Part shown: piece after piece, positions 25,387 to 33,320 of the stretch
Layout of the letters: each line of letters starts with the position of its first letter
Position numbering within the stretch: position 1 is the first letter of the stretch
NCBI RefSeq assembly: GCF_015207005.2
Contig: NZ_JADEXS020000001.1
Location: forward strand, 4,898,001 to 4,962,000
Length of the DNA: 64,000 nucleotides
Origin: Desmonostoc muscorum LEGE 12446
GTDB taxonomy: Bacteria > Cyanobacteriota > Cyanobacteriia > Cyanobacteriales > Nostocaceae
Direction of reading: 5' to 3'
Notes under the pieces: generated by a model
Databases searched by the model: none
What the model was told of the DNA's origin: nothing
What the model saw: only the letters and a program-made list of their open reading frames with translations
Made by a program: the position numbers and the translations under genes

Positions 25387-25477
25387 AAACCCAGAGGAAA
25401 CTCTGCATCATACTTTAGGAAGTATGATAACCTGAGATTAGATAATAAAGGTTTTGGTCTAGCAAGCCTCTGGGTTT
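25387..25477 (-). promoter_or_regulatory. structured leader of the 68-aa gene (two nested stems)
   Basis: An outer 11-bp perfect stem, AAACCCAGAGG (25387-25397) with CCTCTGGGTTT (25467-25477), encloses an inner 9-bp perfect hairpin ATCATACTT-TAGG-AAGTATGAT (25407-25428). The element ends 30 bases before the start codon. It could be a cis-acting RNA (attenuator, riboswitch-like or stability element). It matches no riboswitch class I know. Confidence 0.55.
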
Positions 25478-25881
25478 CTAGGCCATTTTTCTGCCTTAAA
25501 TATAGTATTACAGACCATATCGGCATTCCAGAAGTGCATTAGCAGGCAATATGGTGAAATTAACGGAATTTTAGTGCCCTAAGTTACTAATTTTTAGACT
25601 CATTTTTTACGCTTGTTTTTCTAGCACTAAGTCTTCTATCTTTTTGCCTAATTAATTAAAAAATATCTTAATCCTAAAGACTGAAAAGTATTTACTACTT
25701 GATATCAAGCTAATTAAGTAGATAGGCAAAATTAAAGTAGCGGAACAAATATCAAGGGCTAATAATAGTTTTCTTTTTTGCCCTCTGTATTGTCTTAACA
25801 GTAAATATTAATGCCAACCTACTTATGGAAGAGTAGAAAAGTATGTTTTAAGTAGTATAAATTACTTGATTTTCTACTGGA
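25478..25881. other. AT-rich intergenic region, no gene seen
   Basis: About 400 bases between the two small minus-strand genes. No convincing ORF or repeat family was found. It presumably contains the promoter of the 68-aa gene. Confidence 0.5.
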
Positions 25882-26079
25882 TTAATGGATTATTTTCAAT
25901 TTGTCGGTTACTGCAACCTGTTTAACAGATGTTGTACTGTCATTCTCTTGCTCGTCAAGATTTCCAAAATAATTCTTTGCTAAGAAATCTTCTCCACAAC
26001 AGCCTTCTTTCCAGCTATCACCAGCCTTATGTTTGCATACATTTTTAACCAGACTTTTATTTATAGGAGTTTGACTCAT
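25882..26079 (-). CDS. small cysteine-containing soluble protein, unknown
   Basis: A 65-aa protein not recognised. It is hydrophilic, with three Cys in a short region (CKHKAGDSWKEGCCGEDF, about 15-32) that could bind metal or form disulfides, and no membrane segment. Upstream at 26132-26161, about 55 bases from the ATG, sit three 10-bp iterons. The gene pairs in orientation and iteron bracketing with the 68-aa membrane protein, and the two may act together. A modified-peptide precursor is possible, but no leader motif or modification enzyme is adjacent. Confidence 0.55.
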   Translation of the reverse strand: MSQTPINKSLVKNVCKHKAGDSWKEGCCGEDFLAKNYFGNLDEQENDSTTSVKQVAVTDKLKIIH

Positions 26080-26131
26080 GGTTGCTTACCTCTGCGATCT
26101 ATAAATCTCTCAATGAAAAAAGTATACATTT

Positions 26132-26161
26132 AAACGGTAATAAGCGGCAATTAGCGGCAAT
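26132..26161 (-). promoter_or_regulatory. three 10-bp iterons (set 2, inverted relative to set 1)
   Basis: Read on the minus strand the units are ATTGCCGCTA, ATTGCCGCTT and ATTACCGTTT at exact 10-bp spacing. They lie about 55 bases upstream of the 65-aa gene start, a normal position for an activator or repressor site, and match set 1 at 25013-25042 in inverted orientation. Confidence 0.62.
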
Positions 26162-26237
26162 ATTGCAATGTTTTAAGTGGTTTTTTACAGAAATAAATTG
26201 CAGACTTATAGTAGTATTTTTTACATAAATACTGGAT

Positions 26238-26344
26238 TATAGCATTTCTCCACAAGCGTGAGGTACATCGTAAGGGCACGGCAGTGCCGTGCCCCTACAC
26301 CTTCCGATATGATGTTGTACTGCATCTGAATGGGAACCGCTATA
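26238..26344. repeat. short MITE-like or palindromic repeat around GGGCACGGCAGTGCCGTGCCC
   Basis: A palindrome (GTAAGGGCACGGCAGTGCC and its partner, 26270-26298) is centred in a block whose outer ends start TATAGC and end GCTATA. The palindrome belongs to the same loose family as the block interrupted at 20621-20858 and one near 36018-36043. Confidence 0.4.
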
Positions 26345-26362
26345 AGTATTTTTTGACAAATA

Positions 26363-26399
26363 AAAAAAGGCAGTAGCATCAATTGCCATTGCCTTTTTT
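26363..26399 (-). terminator. terminator of the repeat-protein gene
   Basis: AAAAAAAGGCA pairs with TGCCTTTTTT across a 16-base loop. It lies 40 bases beyond the stop of the minus-strand gene at 26439 and has A and T tracts for both directions. Confidence 0.7.
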
Positions 26400-26438
26400 C
26401 AAAATTAGTTTCAGAGTTTATTACTGCATCAAATGTTA

Positions 26439-26768
26439 CTAACGTTTATAATCGTCTGCGGGATCACCGTAGGGGTCTTCGCTGGCTGGGCGAATGTTGC
26501 GGTAAGATGCTGGATCTGCGGGATCGCCGTAGGGGTCTTCGCTAGCTGGGCGGACATCACCGTAAGATGCTAGGTCTGCGGGATCGCCGTAGGGGTCTTC
26601 GCTGGCTGGGCGGACATCACCGTAAGATGCTGGGTCTGCGGGGTCGCCGTAGGGATCTTCGCTGGCTGGGCGGACGTTACGATCGCGGAATTCAGGGTTT
26701 TGCTCACCTCGATCGCTGTTCGACCCTAACAGCAAATCCTTCGCCTTTCGCAAAAATTCATTTACCAT
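26439..26768 (-). CDS. low-complexity protein with four 21-23-residue tandem repeats
   Basis: A 109-aa hydrophilic protein. After a short helix (MVNEFLRKAKDLLLG) come four near-identical units built on RPASEDPYGDPADPASYGD, with the DNA repeats (about 63 bp) also nearly identical, so recent slippage or unequal exchange is likely. It has no membrane segment and no known enzyme motif. It is often misnamed because of low complexity; no function is proposed. It is followed by a terminator and sits 95 bases downstream of a lipoprotein gene on the same strand. Confidence 0.7.
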   Translation of the reverse strand: MVNEFLRKAKDLLLGSNSDRGEQNPEFRDRNVRPASEDPYGDPADPASYGDVRPASEDPYGDPADLASYGDVRPASEDPYGDPADPASYRNIRPASEDPYGDPADDYKR

Positions 26769-26863
26769 GTTTTGTCTCCTTGTTTAGTTTCGTGTATTCC
26801 ACGTGCGCGATCGGCGTTATCCTCCGGGAAACCCGCTTGAGATTTACACACGCTTGACTGAAT

Positions 26864-27355
26864 CTACAGAGCTGGTGCTGCGGATGAAGTTATGCCAGTT
26901 AAATCACGACCTGAGGAACTCCCGTTATACCCTTGGAATTGCCGATACTCTTGCGCCTGAGATTCCGGTACTCGAATTCCTTCTGCTGGTGGGGTTACCC
27001 AATGGGCGCGATGTTCAGCATCACGGTAGTATACACGCCCATTCTTGGAAAGATAGTACTTACCTTGCGCTCCTTCTTGTGAAGCATTTTTATGCTGGTT
27101 GTACATGTAGTAAAGTGCCGCGGCTCCTGCCAAAAGTGCCACTTTTTGACCACCAGACAAGCCCTTTTTAACTTCGGGTTGATTTGTGGTGCGATCGCTC
27201 ACTGTTCTACCAACGGTATCATCCACAGGTGGTGGCACTGAAGCATTTCGGGAACCGCCTCCGCAGCTACTCAGCAATGGCACTGTTAGCAATGCCGACA
27301 GCAATACTGCCAGCAAACGTGAAACTACTTTACCTTCTTTAAATATTGTAATCAT
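26864..27355 (-). CDS. predicted lipoprotein, unknown function
   Basis: A 163-aa protein with a signal peptide ending in a lipobox, LLSSC (Cys31), followed by a Gly-rich then Pro-rich spacer. A second hydrophobic stretch (KVALLAGAAALYYMYNQH) and a YYLSKNGRVYYRD-type strand repeat follow. It is probably anchored in the inner or outer membrane facing the periplasm. A single ATTTACCGCTAATTTAC motif about 95 bases upstream resembles the nearby 10-bp iterons. Orthologues are expected in other cyanobacteria, but the family is not recognised. Confidence 0.7.
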   Translation of the reverse strand: MITIFKEGKVVSRLLAVLLSALLTVPLLSSCGGGSRNASVPPPVDDTVGRTVSDRTTNQPEVKKGLSGGQKVALLAGAAALYYMYNQHKNASQEGAQGKYYLSKNGRVYYRDAEHRAHWVTPPAEGIRVPESQAQEYRQFQGYNGSSSGRDLTGITSSAAPAL

Positions 27356-27672
27356 CGTATCTCATCATCATCTACGTTTACTAAAAGCCTTGCTGTTGTA
27401 AGAACAGAGTTAGAGTTCCTGTCACTTTGCCTCGGATTGCAAAAACATTTACCGCTAATTTACAACAGCACAATTACAGCATTTGATTAACATAATGAGC
27501 GAATTTATCAAATATTCCATCCTGCCTTTGAGAGAAACTCACTTCATCCCAACGAAATAACTTGTTGATTTTTGATGAATTTATTTCCTGCAAAAACAAA
27601 AATATTCAGCAATTTCTCGGTTATTTTTGCGTGGCTCAATAACTTAAAAAGATACAGGTACTACGATGATAT
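27356..27672. other. divergent intergenic region
   Basis: About 317 AT-rich bases between the lipoprotein gene (minus) and the three-gene operon (plus). No gene is seen; it contains one iteron-like motif at about 27447-27463 and presumably the operon promoter. Confidence 0.5.
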
Positions 27673-28353
27673 TTGTCAAAAAATACACTAAATATGACAT
27701 CAAAAAACACAACCCAAACCATAACTCGTGTGCTTTTAGCTTTGTGGGATTTGGGAGGAATTCAGCAGCAAGTTAGTAAAGGTGTACTCACGAAACGAAT
27801 TGTATCCAAAAATAAAAAGGTAGCAGATTATCAAGGCATATTCGAGGAATTACAGAACCAAGGAGCGATCGCCATTTCCAAAAAGGGATATTCTCTCATA
27901 TCTCCCAAGGGTTTAGAGGTATTGGGTGACGGTTTGAGGAGTGGTGATTTTAAGTTTGAAGGGACGATTGTCGGAACTTGGGCGGCGAATGCGTTGGTGA
28001 AATGGATTGGTGAAATTGGTGTTGCGGTAGGTAGTGCAGATGTATCAGTCAATGGGAAGAGTGTGGCGATCGCTTCTTATGAGGAGTTTAAGTCAGTGGC
28101 GTTGGAAGTTTACGACAAGTTGAACTATGAGTACAACTTTAATCATCTGGTGCCAATTTATCGGATTAGGAGAGTAATCGGCGATCGGGTGAGTCGGACA
28201 GAGTTTAATGATTGGCTACTGGAAACGCAAGCTAACGATATTTTGCAACTACAGGGCGGGAGTGTAGAAGACAGCGCACCCGACAAAATTGAAGATTCGG
28301 TAGCTACAGAATTAGATGGATTACGCTGCTACGCCACGCGCCTGAAACCTTAA
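27673..28353 (+). CDS. winged-helix-like protein, first gene of the ATPase-nuclease operon
   Basis: A 226-aa protein of unknown family. Residues about 15-85 (VLLALWDLGGIQQQVSKGVL, then ISKKGYSLISPKGLEVLGDG) look like a winged helix with a beta-wing. The rest is mixed helix and strand with YNHLVPIYRIRRVIGDRVS. It begins at TTG 27673 or ATG 27694. It ends 38 bases before the ATPase gene on the same strand. In context a DNA-binding or regulatory subunit for the following ATPase and nuclease is inferred. No catalytic motif is visible. Confidence 0.65.
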   Translation: MSKNTLNMTSKNTTQTITRVLLALWDLGGIQQQVSKGVLTKRIVSKNKKVADYQGIFEELQNQGAIAISKKGYSLISPKGLEVLGDGLRSGDFKFEGTIVGTWAANALVKWIGEIGVAVGSADVSVNGKSVAIASYEEFKSVALEVYDKLNYEYNFNHLVPIYRIRRVIGDRVSRTEFNDWLLETQANDILQLQGGSVEDSAPDKIEDSVATELDGLRCYATRLKP

Positions 28354-28391
28354 ACCTTATTTAACTCTTCACACATTAACTTCACAACACT

Positions 28392-30254
28392 ATGACTGTC
28401 ACCACATCTACGATTGATGATCTAATTAAAAATCAAAATCCCTTTGCAGGCCATATTCTGGTCAGACCACCCCAAATCTGGGGTAAAAGTTTTCCTGATG
28501 TTCCCTTAATTAATGCTCATGCTTCTAATGCAGTTTTTGATGCTATTGATAAAGTCCGTAAAGGAAAACGTGAAACTGTAGGTATCACAATTACAGCAGA
28601 AAAAGGGTTAGGTAAAAGTCATATTATTAGTCGGATTCGCCACCAATTACAGACCGAAGATATTAGCTTATTTATCTATATGAGTAAGTATGATAACTTG
28701 AATCAAATTAAGTCTCTATTCCTGCAAAGTGTCGCATCTAGTCTGAGAGCTTTTGGTAGTCAAAAAGTAATGCAATGGCAGGAAATTGCAGCAGCTTTAA
28801 TTAACGAAGCAAAACAGTGGCGATATACGCCTCAACAGTATATTAGTATGTATCCAGGTTGGTTAAGCAAACACTCAACTAAGGCGATAGTTTATTTGAC
28901 AGAAAGTGTTCTGAAAATCAAGCCCGAAATAACCAATCCTTACATAGTGAAAGCAATTTTGTGGACACTTTCTCCAGTCCATATTAATTATGCAAGCTAT
29001 TGGTTATCTGGTTTGGAATTAGCACAATCACAAGCTGAAGAAATGGGATTACCAAATCCTAAAAGCGAGGATAAGGAAGCTGAAGCACTAAGCACAGTGC
29101 GTCAAATTCTAGATATCACTAGTTATTATCGAGTTCCAGTGATTTGTTTTGACGAATTAGATATATATGATACTGCTGATAATGGATTTTTAGCAGCACA
29201 ACTTATTGCAAGCTTAGTTAAGGATTTATATAACAGTCTCAAACAAGGTGTTTTACTGTTAGCAATGTATCCTCGTACTTGGGAAGACCAAATCAAGACT
29301 TTACCACAAGCTGAAGCAGTTATAGATCGATTAGTAAGCGATCAAGCTGACAGACAGCCTATAAAATTAAACTTTCTTAATTCTGATGATATCGTTGCTA
29401 TAGTTAGTCAATGGTTACAAGATTTTTATGAGGAACATCAACAAACTGCACCTCATCCTCTCTACCCATTTGATGAAACTAAACTCAGAGAACTTGGTAA
29501 GAGTAGACCTACAGTTAGGTCAGTTTTGAAATGGTGTGCAGAGAATTTTGTACCTCCTTTAATACCGCCTTCACCACCTGCACATCCAGTTAAACCGTAT
29601 TTCGATAATGAATTAGCAAATGTTGAGACTTCTATCGATTCATTAATGCAAGAAGAACAAACAATTACTGATGCTCTTTCGCTCGCTTTCAATAGTTTAA
29701 TAGGTAAAACTTTAGAGGGAGTAACAATCGAATCAATTGAAGAAATAGAGCCTAGTGCAGTAAATAATGGTTTTATGGATTTCAAAATTATCGGCAATAA
29801 TAAAAAAGTGAAGATTGGAGTAGATGTAGTTCAGCAAGATCGCACGGTTATCGGTGCTGCTTTGGGACGATTAATTGATTACAAAACATTCGACATAACT
29901 CGTGGTTGTTTGGTGCGTTCAAAGAAAATTAATTCAGGTGCAAAATTAGCTAGAGAGAATTTGAGAATACTGTTGCAAAATAAGGGTGGAGAGTGGGTAG
30001 GTTTGCAAAGCCAAGACATTAAACCTCTACTGGCGATATTATTCGTTTACCATAACCGTGAAAGCTACGAACTGACAGAAGAACAGATTTTTGATTTTAT
30101 TGAGCAAAAGCAACTAGCAATCAATAATCCTTTGATTCGAGAAATTCTCAGCGATCCTTCTGGGCAAGAACCTACTAATTTAACTGATGATGGATTACCT
30201 ATTAGTATTCCTCAAAGTGTTACTACTGGCGATTACGTTGAACTAAATCTATAG
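28392..30254 (+). CDS. P-loop ATPase, second gene of the operon
   Basis: A 620-aa AAA-like/P-loop NTPase. Walker A is TAEKGLGKS (about 68-76) and Walker B VICFDELD (250-257), as in BREX-, Dnd- and KAP-type defence ATPases that read GLGKSH. A long helical insertion lies between them. The C-terminal third (about 460-560) has a strand-rich block with GFMDFKIIGNNKKVKIGVDV and GRLIDYKTFD that could be a nuclease-like or DNA-handling fold. The gene begins 38 bases after the first gene and ends 10 bases before the nuclease gene. Role inferred: ATP-driven recognition or loading of DNA for the nuclease. Confidence 0.75.
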   Translation: MTVTTSTIDDLIKNQNPFAGHILVRPPQIWGKSFPDVPLINAHASNAVFDAIDKVRKGKRETVGITITAEKGLGKSHIISRIRHQLQTEDISLFIYMSKYDNLNQIKSLFLQSVASSLRAFGSQKVMQWQEIAAALINEAKQWRYTPQQYISMYPGWLSKHSTKAIVYLTESVLKIKPEITNPYIVKAILWTLSPVHINYASYWLSGLELAQSQAEEMGLPNPKSEDKEAEALSTVRQILDITSYYRVPVICFDELDIYDTADNGFLAAQLIASLVKDLYNSLKQGVLLLAMYPRTWEDQIKTLPQAEAVIDRLVSDQADRQPIKLNFLNSDDIVAIVSQWLQDFYEEHQQTAPHPLYPFDETKLRELGKSRPTVRSVLKWCAENFVPPLIPPSPPAHPVKPYFDNELANVETSIDSLMQEEQTITDALSLAFNSLIGKTLEGVTIESIEEIEPSAVNNGFMDFKIIGNNKKVKIGVDVVQQDRTVIGAALGRLIDYKTFDITRGCLVRSKKINSGAKLARENLRILLQNKGGEWVGLQSQDIKPLLAILFVYHNRESYELTEEQIFDFIEQKQLAINNPLIREILSDPSGQEPTNLTDDGLPISIPQSVTTGDYVELNL

Positions 30255-30264
30255 CTAATTATAA

Positions 30265-31659
30265 ATGAATCAGCTGTTCTCAATTCCAACAGCACTGTGT
30301 CTACCAGCCCCTGATATTGAAGCCTTAATACAGGGGCGAACAATTGCAGCTTTACCTAAGATGTTTATTCGTCCTGGGCAGAGATTTGCACTTTATCCTA
30401 CTGACTCTTCAGTTTCAATTAAAGCTTGGGCTAAATGTGAACTTTGTCAAATTTTAGACGAGACTAAGCCATTAGATATTTTGTCTAAATTAACAATATG
30501 GACACCAAAAGCGCTAAAAGAGATACTACGGCAACAAGAGTACCTTTTTTTAACTTACTTGCGTGTCTATCAATTACCTCAGTTACAAGAAATACCAGTT
30601 AATCCTAACATTCAGGAAAAGTTAGGGAAATTTGTTAGTTTACCTAATTCTCTAACGGTTTCTGAAGACAAGCCAATATTAAGCGATCGCACTTTCGCTC
30701 AACGCAAGCACCAACTAGAAAAATTAGAGCCACCACTACATCCTGAGCTTGAAGAATTACAAAGTGCGATCGCACAGTTATCTAATACAAACTCAAATGC
30801 ACAGCAACTAGATAATGACATCAAAATTTTTCTAGGTTGGAATAGTAGAAAACTAGAAACTCTACCAGATTCAGATTTAGTTTGGGTTCAAAAAATTGCT
30901 GAAATTGGAAACTCTAGCGACGGACATACATTTGAAAAATTAGTTCGTAGAGGATTACTAAAATTAGGCTTTACAGGCTCAGGTTTAAATCCAGATGCAA
31001 CTGGTGGCGCGGGAGGTATGGATTTTTACACTGAACATCCTTATCCAATAGTAGGAGAGTGCAAGGCAACTAAAACTGAGAAAGTTACTGATGGTACTCC
31101 TGCACAGTTATTAAAAATAGGTATGAACCATCTTGGTAAATTTCAATATGAAAATTCTCTGAAATTAATTGTAGCCGCTGGAGAACTAAATTTTTACGCC
31201 CTGAGAACAGCAACCGAAAATCAAATGAATGTTATTAGCCCTGAAACTCTACAAAAATTAGTTGAACTGCAAGCACATTACAAAAATTCTATCAACTTGT
31301 TAGAATTAAAAGAGTGTTTACAACAAAGTCCTTTTGGTTTAGCCGAAGATAAAGTTAATAGTTATATCGATAAAGTTGAGCAATCTATAAAGTTGCGATC
31401 GCAGATTACTATAGCAGTCAAAGAACTCTCTGAACAAGACAACGAAAATCCAAAAGCTACACACCAGAATTTCACAGTTACAGAAATTCGTGTTCATTAC
31501 AATGCCACTCATAATCCCAAACTAACTGATGAGATAGTTCACGATTTATTGATAGAACTTTCTTCACCATTAACAGGCTATTTAGGACGAATTAAAGGTA
31601 GTGATTGGAAGAGCGATCGCTTTTACTTTCTACGCGATTTATCAACGAACCTAGAATAA
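30265..31659 (+). CDS. PD-(D/E)XK endonuclease-like protein (DUF1802-like), third gene of the operon
   Basis: A 464-aa protein. An N-terminal part (about 1-110) with AALPKMFIRPGQRFALYP resembles the cyanobacterial DUF1802 family. A restriction-like nuclease core follows: Glu224 (HTFEKLVRRGLLKLGF), Asp253 (GGAGGMDFY) and Glu265-x-Lys267 (VGECKATK). The D-x11-ExK spacing and the conserved upstream helix match Mrr-like PD-(D/E)XK enzymes. A long helical C-terminus ends the protein. Ten bases separate it from the ATPase gene, so the pair should work together. Nuclease activity is predicted from motifs only. Confidence 0.78.
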   Translation: MNQLFSIPTALCLPAPDIEALIQGRTIAALPKMFIRPGQRFALYPTDSSVSIKAWAKCELCQILDETKPLDILSKLTIWTPKALKEILRQQEYLFLTYLRVYQLPQLQEIPVNPNIQEKLGKFVSLPNSLTVSEDKPILSDRTFAQRKHQLEKLEPPLHPELEELQSAIAQLSNTNSNAQQLDNDIKIFLGWNSRKLETLPDSDLVWVQKIAEIGNSSDGHTFEKLVRRGLLKLGFTGSGLNPDATGGAGGMDFYTEHPYPIVGECKATKTEKVTDGTPAQLLKIGMNHLGKFQYENSLKLIVAAGELNFYALRTATENQMNVISPETLQKLVELQAHYKNSINLLELKECLQQSPFGLAEDKVNSYIDKVEQSIKLRSQITIAVKELSEQDNENPKATHQNFTVTEIRVHYNATHNPKLTDEIVHDLLIELSSPLTGYLGRIKGSDWKSDRFYFLRDLSTNLE

Positions 31660-31685
31660 TTAAAAATATAGATAATATATCGCAG

Positions 31686-32081
31686 TTAACCCCAAGTCAA
31701 GATGCCAGCTTGATAATTAGCCACCAACGGCAGAATCTTTAGCCATTCTGAACCTAATAATATTTCTGTAATTTCATCACCTGCGATAACTGAAATCTCA
31801 TACTCTTGTCCATTTAATTGCACATTATCTAAATACAAATCAAAAATTTTTTCACCCTGTGCAGTTCGTAGTTCTTGCTCACGAATAAATTGCCAATCTA
31901 GAGAATCTAAATCTTGTTTATTAATAGCTAAAAAGCCTGTGAAACCAGTGTCTAACATAGCATCCACAGGCAGATTTAATCCATCAGATGTAATCAAATC
32001 AATTTCAAAAAATAGCTGACCATTGCTACCAAAGATACCCTGAATCATATTGTACCAGTGGCTCCAGTTTGATTCAGGCAA
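31686..32081 (-). CDS. retropepsin-like aspartyl protease
   Basis: A 131-aa single-domain clan AA protease. The catalytic motif AMLDTGFTGF (Asp44-Thr-Gly46) and the later hydrophobic-hydrophobic-Gly element ILLGSEWL match retropepsin-type folds. Such small proteases act as dimers. Its start overlaps the end of the next upstream gene by 37 bases on the same strand, so the two are translationally coupled. Common in cyanobacterial genomes as paired genes; the substrate is unknown. It lies tail-to-tail with the nuclease operon, 26 bases apart. Confidence 0.82.
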   Translation of the reverse strand: MPESNWSHWYNMIQGIFGSNGQLFFEIDLITSDGLNLPVDAMLDTGFTGFLAINKQDLDSLDWQFIREQELRTAQGEKIFDLYLDNVQLNGQEYEISVIAGDEITEILLGSEWLKILPLVANYQAGILTWG

Positions 32082-32362
32082 AACATGCAGTGTACAGCAT
32101 TTGGGTGTTTTTCGCGTGCTTTCTGGCTAGCTACTTCTATATCTTTATCAATGAAATAATCTCCACTATCTGGCTCCACTGCAATATACCAGCCATAGTG
32201 TTCTTCGATATATTCTGGACGCACACCCTCGAATATTGCACGACAACGCTGATGAAATACTTCCCTTTCAGCTTTACGCCTAGCAAGTTCTTCTGGTGAT
32301 AAAGTGCGTTCTGGAAAGATTCTACCTCTACGTGCAGGTTGTTTTGCAGTTGATTCAGTCAT
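32045..32362 (-). CDS. conserved protein paired with aspartyl protease
   Basis: A 105-aa basic-then-acidic protein. The N-terminus is rich in Lys/Arg (PARRGRIFPERTLSPEELAR) and the middle holds EHYGWYIAVEPDSGDYFIDK, a motif familiar from small cyanobacterial genes placed just before DTG proteases. No catalytic motif is seen. It overlaps the protease gene by 37 bases in a different frame. A role as chaperone, inhibitor or substrate of the protease is possible but unproven. TA-like behaviour cannot be excluded. Confidence 0.7.
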   Translation of the reverse strand: MTESTAKQPARRGRIFPERTLSPEELARRKAEREVFHQRCRAIFEGVRPEYIEEHYGWYIAVEPDSGDYFIDKDIEVASQKAREKHPNAVHCMFCLNQTGATGTI

Positions 32363-32660
32363 AGTAATTAACTTAATTTCTTAATTCTGGCTTAACTTTA
32401 TTTTACAGAAAGATAAAGGCGATCGCTTTTACTTTCAGCGATCGCTGCTCAACCTAACCGTAGGTGGTTGTTGCTTTTTTTTATCAGTATCTTTGATTTA
32501 TAGTGATAAACTTTACAAAAAATTCATACTTAGCCACTGTGTAATTTCATTTACATCAGATAATCAATCAAATACTGTCGAAGAGTCTTCTTATACTGAC
32601 TACACTGGTATTCACTAATTACAATTCATTAGCAAGTTGAAGACTTAGGAAAGATGAATT
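32363..32660. other. intergenic region between divergent genes
   Basis: About 300 AT-rich bases with two HIP1-type GCGATCGC sites near 32420-32447 and no gene. It separates the protease pair (minus) from the Nif11-repeat gene (plus). Confidence 0.5.
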
Positions 32661-33320
32661 ATGTATTATCAAATTTGGAACTTTTTTCTTCAAGAAGATA
32701 AATATAACTATTGGAAAGAGAGAATAAAAGTTAACAAAAGTTTTAACAGAGTTACATGGCAAAAGATTATTGATTTTTTGTCATTGGTAGAGCAGACTTT
32801 CGCACTAAAATATCAACTAGGAGAAACTGATAGTCTTGAACCATTTCTCAAGTTAGCAACAGAAAATGGTTACAATCTAACCGCAGAAGAACTTGCCTGG
32901 TTTTTAATCACGAGAAAACAGATTTGGGATCTTTTTGATTTCGCACAAAAAACGCCGTCTCTTAAAGAACAATTACTAACAGCTAAAAGCCCACAGCATT
33001 TTGTCGATATAGGTGCGGAGAATGCCTATTACTTTTCTGTAGATGAGTTAGCGTGGCTGTTAACTGAAATCAAATCATCGTCCGAATTAGTATCAATTAA
33101 CAACAGCGTTGGCGAGATTCTGACGGTATCAAACTACGGCAGAATTGAGACAGGATACTGGATTTGGCTGGCAGAAGACTGGGGAATTGTACCGCCATTT
33201 TGTCATCGAGATAAGCCAAGTACTTTTTTGTCTCAAAACGTCAACAATCCTTTTTTACCCGATCGCTGTTTCTTACCCAAGAGCTACTTTAACCAACGCC
33301 TAATGGCAATTAGTAATTAA
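32661..33320 (+). CDS. protein with two tandem Nif11-like domains
   Basis: A 219-aa protein. Two copies of the Nif11 helix pattern are visible: about 37-81 (IIDFLSLVEQTFALKYQL ... NGYNLTAEELAWFL) and about 90-133 (LFDFAQKTPSLKEQL ... NAYYFSVDELAWLL). Nif11 domains are best known as leaders of nitrogen-fixation-associated and RiPP precursors, but here there is no Gly-Gly site or Cys-rich core. The C-terminal 80 residues (GYWIWLAEDWGIVPPFC) are aromatic-rich and unknown. No lanthipeptide or heterocycle enzyme is nearby, so a precursor role is unlikely. Confidence 0.7.
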   Translation: MYYQIWNFFLQEDKYNYWKERIKVNKSFNRVTWQKIIDFLSLVEQTFALKYQLGETDSLEPFLKLATENGYNLTAEELAWFLITRKQIWDLFDFAQKTPSLKEQLLTAKSPQHFVDIGAENAYYFSVDELAWLLTEIKSSSELVSINNSVGEILTVSNYGRIETGYWIWLAEDWGIVPPFCHRDKPSTFLSQNVNNPFLPDRCFLPKSYFNQRLMAISN

